Positions 61,201-64,000 of a stretch of 64,000 nucleotides of DNA are shown here, in pieces; the first letter of the stretch is position 1, and each line of letters begins with the position of its first letter. A model generated the notes under the pieces. That model searched no databases and had not been told where the DNA came from. It was given only the letters and a program-made list of their open reading frames with translations. Source of the DNA: Hofstenia miamia (lineage: Eukaryota > Xenacoelomorpha > Acoela > Hofsteniidae); contig CABFPE010000516.1 of NCBI GenBank assembly GCA_900660155.1, forward strand, positions 59,382 through 123,381, given 5' to 3'. The position numbers and the translations under genes were made by a program.

Positions 61201-64000
61201 GTTCATCTATATACACTAGAATTGAAGCCAATTGTATTTAAGAAATTCGGCGTTTCGATTTGATAAAACGAAATCACTATTAAAGGGGGGATCAATTTTG
61301 CCTACCCTCTCGGCGCTTAGGACTAATGGTATATGCTCAATTGTTAATTGTAGTTTAGCACAGTACTATTGCTATTTTGTGCTCACAACTATTTAATTAT
61401 AAGCACCCCCCATTCATTAAAGTATTTTGGGAAATTAATCATGCTAAGCAATTTTTATGTATGGTCAATTGCAGATTTTTCTAAAAAATTTGCTAGTTTT
61501 TGCTCATAATTGCAAAGGCTTAAGGATGTCTAAAGTATATTTCGAACAAATTTTGCTAAATTTCATACATTTTTAATAGAACTTTTTTCGTGCATAATTA
61601 TTTCGCTACTTCTAGACATATATTTATGCATTTTCAAATGTTATTGATGCACAAAATAAAGTTGATGAGATAATTTTAAATAAATTTAATCTAGAAATAA
61701 CAATATTTATGTAGAATTGCAATTCAAGGGGAAAATAACACAGTTCAACATTTATCAGAATCAATGGCTGGATCCAACAACTTGTGCGTTGGAGCTAATG
61801 GTCTGCTGATTCAAAGGAACATGTTATCAGACTTTGAAAGACAACATTGCTAACGAAATTTGTAAAGTTCTCTGTTTCATGTTTTGTTTTCCTCCAAGTA
61901 GTGATATTATCATTTTGGAGTATTTTGTCTGGAACGACTGAAATAAATCACTCACTTATAAACAACGAATGAAAGGGCTTGTAACAGATTTAATCTTACG
62001 ATAAGTGGCCTCACGCGAGATAGCCATTCTAGCAGGCCTTGCAACAGTTCTACAGTAAAATTTATACACTTATGAAGGGCAGCCGAACCAAATTAACTAT
62101 AAATTGACTGGAGAAATTATCTGCGATATTTTGACAAATCTTTAATTGGTGAAAAAAATAAGGTTGTATAGCAAATTTCTTACTATTAGAAACTCAACAC
62201 ATGACTCATGCAAGCAAACAATCTAATTTCTTGAAATCTTTTATAAATCTTTAGCCAAGGCATAGTTAATTCTATAAACCAGTCCCGTTTCAAGTAATAC
62301 TCACTTCAACAAGTGTGGAAAACTGCAGGTATTCTTGTGAAAGGCTTACTTTTAGGTGAAGAAGTTTTATTTTTGAAAAGATGGATCTCATCTTCTATTG
62401 AATGAAGTAAAAATGTGTTCGATAAAAAATATTTAATAGTTCTAAAATTCGCCTCCAGACGAATCGAGTCAGCTTGATTTGTGTTAATTTAATATTGAAT
62501 ACTACATTGAGTGTTTGCCTAATTGAAAAAAATATATATAATTTGATTGAAAAACTTTTCTACAAAGAAATTTTTCGTGGCCCATTGTCGTTGAGCCATG
62601 TTGTCTAGCGAATGATCATAACTTGCATCAAAGTGTTCGAATTGATTGATATTACTTGGATAGACTGTCCCTGCTGTGTTAGATTAGATGGTTTTTAATT
62701 TTTTAACATAAAAAGTTTCTCTTTCTAGTCATTAATAAAAGCTATGTTATAATCCCATTAGCAATCATGTTTGTAAACAAACTTCATACATCTATTCAAA
62801 TGATGTTTGACAGGACTTGCTTTCTTGAATTTAATAACGTCAGCATTAATTGGTTATTGTACTATTCCATTATTTTAAATTTCTAATTTTTAACTAATTA
62901 CAAACGTAAATGCTAGAATTCTCTTTTTTCAAACTTATAGAACAGTTGATTATTTAATAGTGACTATACTTTTATGATGTTGATAGGCCTATGTGTGTAG
63001 ACAAGGCTCGAGGTTTGAAATCCGACCAGAATCGAATAAAAATATCCCACTCACAGAGGACTATATTTAATCTTTGATCCTGACCGTAGTAGTACATGAG
63101 CGCATCATAATTACTAATGAAATAAATCACAGTTTTAAAATATAGAAAATTCAAAAAGTCAGTTTCGAACTTACAGCTCATGCACCATAAGATTACAATT
63201 TCAAAATTATGCTCCAAAAACTCATTGTCTATTTTATTTGACTTAGCTCCAACTCTAACATGGGTTTTCATTGGGGGTTAAAAGTCATCCCAGGGGTGAA
63301 TTTATTTACTTAAGTAGGTGAATTATGACCTTGGCGGAAAGGTCTACTTGAGATGCCCTGAGCCGAATATTGTAAATTCATGGTAGACATCTCCAAAGGA
63401 CAGAAATTTTTGTAAATTTAGAAATGAATAAGTGAATGAGATTTCGTCAAATTGCAAAAGGGTTGAATCGGTTAAGCAATCCTGAGAAACGCTGCTCTAG
63501 CGTATACAATACTTAGACTATAAAATGACACTAATATATTTTATAAATTATTATCTACATTGTCATTCCACTTGTGAGGTAAAGAACGTTTAATTCTCTT
63601 ATAATATTTCATAACGAAGAACATTAAATATACATTTATGATGCCGTTATTATATTTCTGCCAATTAAAATTATTTCATACAAAAATTGTAGGTATTCTC
63701 GTGACAAAATTGATTAAAATTTATTATGCCATTTTTTGTTTGATATGGAATTTTTGCGGTAAATTCATTTCGGAAGTAATTAAATATCGAACTTCAAACG
63801 TACACTTTTGTAATACATCAACGCAAGTTTTTTCTATGCCAATGGGGGAATTCTTTTATCCTTTGTCGGAATGATAATTAATTAGGTAATAGACATTTCA
63901 TACAAGGCATATCTAAGCGCAGAACTACAAATGAGATAAAATTAAAGAGTGCAATTTGCGTGCTGCAACTGTGATTAAAGGAGAAGCGTGTATTTACCAG
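55046..64000. other. AT-rich sequence without recognisable genes, 9 kb
   Basis: No exon, transposase or RT recognised on either strand. It contains (TA)n tracts at 55165-55209 and near 55718-55736. A GC-rich block at 58144-58228 has CATGGACCCGGACCC at one side and GGGCCCGGGCATGG at the other. There are two unrecognised frames: 63271-62972 on the minus strand (99 residues) and 63638-63874 on the plus strand (78 residues). Confidence 0.5.
55165..55209. repeat. (TA)n microsatellite
   Basis: About 22 TA units, then CATGTATATATACA. Confidence 0.95.

Noticed and set aside
62972-63271. Minus-strand 99-residue frame
   Set aside because: No recognisable motif, no supporting exons, and a length that chance allows in 9 kb of such DNA. 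Kept only as a mention.
1-64000. CRISPR arrays, bacterial operons, ribosomal or transfer RNA genes
   Set aside because: The genes are spliced animal genes. I saw no regularly spaced repeats of CRISPR type and no rRNA or tRNA sequence; tRNA genes cannot be fully excluded by eye.

Overview
The window is a piece of an AT-rich (roughly 70% A+T by eye) animal genome, not a bacterium or virus. Genes are split by spliceosomal GT-AG introns, the non-coding sequence is full of (TA)n tracts, and the transposon content (hAT, Tc1/mariner, CR1/jockey-like LINEs, Penelope-like elements) is typical of invertebrates. I cannot name the phylum. Single-N and 61-N gaps show that it is a draft assembly.

Two host genes can be read from the sequence. 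The first is the LCB2 subunit of serine palmitoyltransferase (SPTLC2) on the minus strand. Ten coding exons lie between 21629 and 4063 and join in frame from the N-terminal membrane segment to the stop codon; only the extreme N-terminal exon is missing. It has a 41-nt intron and an 8.6-kb intron packed with transposons. The second is DRG2, a complete five-exon GTPase gene on the plus strand (40769-47356, 365 residues), one of whose introns appears to use a GC donor. A third host fragment, at 54869-55045, encodes the seventh transmembrane helix and tail of a rhodopsin-like GPCR beside an assembly join.

Layout: 1-222 is the tail of an open frame that runs off the left edge and weakly resembles a Polinton-type capsid-associated protein. 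223-4062 is intergenic, with a small inverted-repeat element. 4063-21629 is SPTLC2 with elements in its introns. 21630-25241 holds two small hAT-like MITEs, an assembly gap and a decayed Tc1-like transposon with matching ends, inserted in a TA tract. 25242-32078 is a gene desert. 32079-36142 is a LINE split by a second LINE. 36549-37859 is a non-autonomous hAT-like element. 38303-40047 is an inverted-repeat region. 40769-47356 is DRG2, with hAT relics in intron 2. 49393-53197 is a truncated LINE with a duplicated block, followed by two Penelope-like fragments. 54339-54479 is a Harbinger-like MITE, and the GPCR fragment follows. 55046-64000 is AT-rich sequence in which I see no gene.

The host genes are unrelated in function (sphingolipid synthesis, translation-associated GTPase, receptor) and do not form a system. 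The most informative structure is the transposon archaeology: four separate non-autonomous elements have hAT-type ends and 8-bp target duplications that can be read directly (4407-5419, 9659-10463, 14023-14237, 36549-37859). I found no convincing new biological system.
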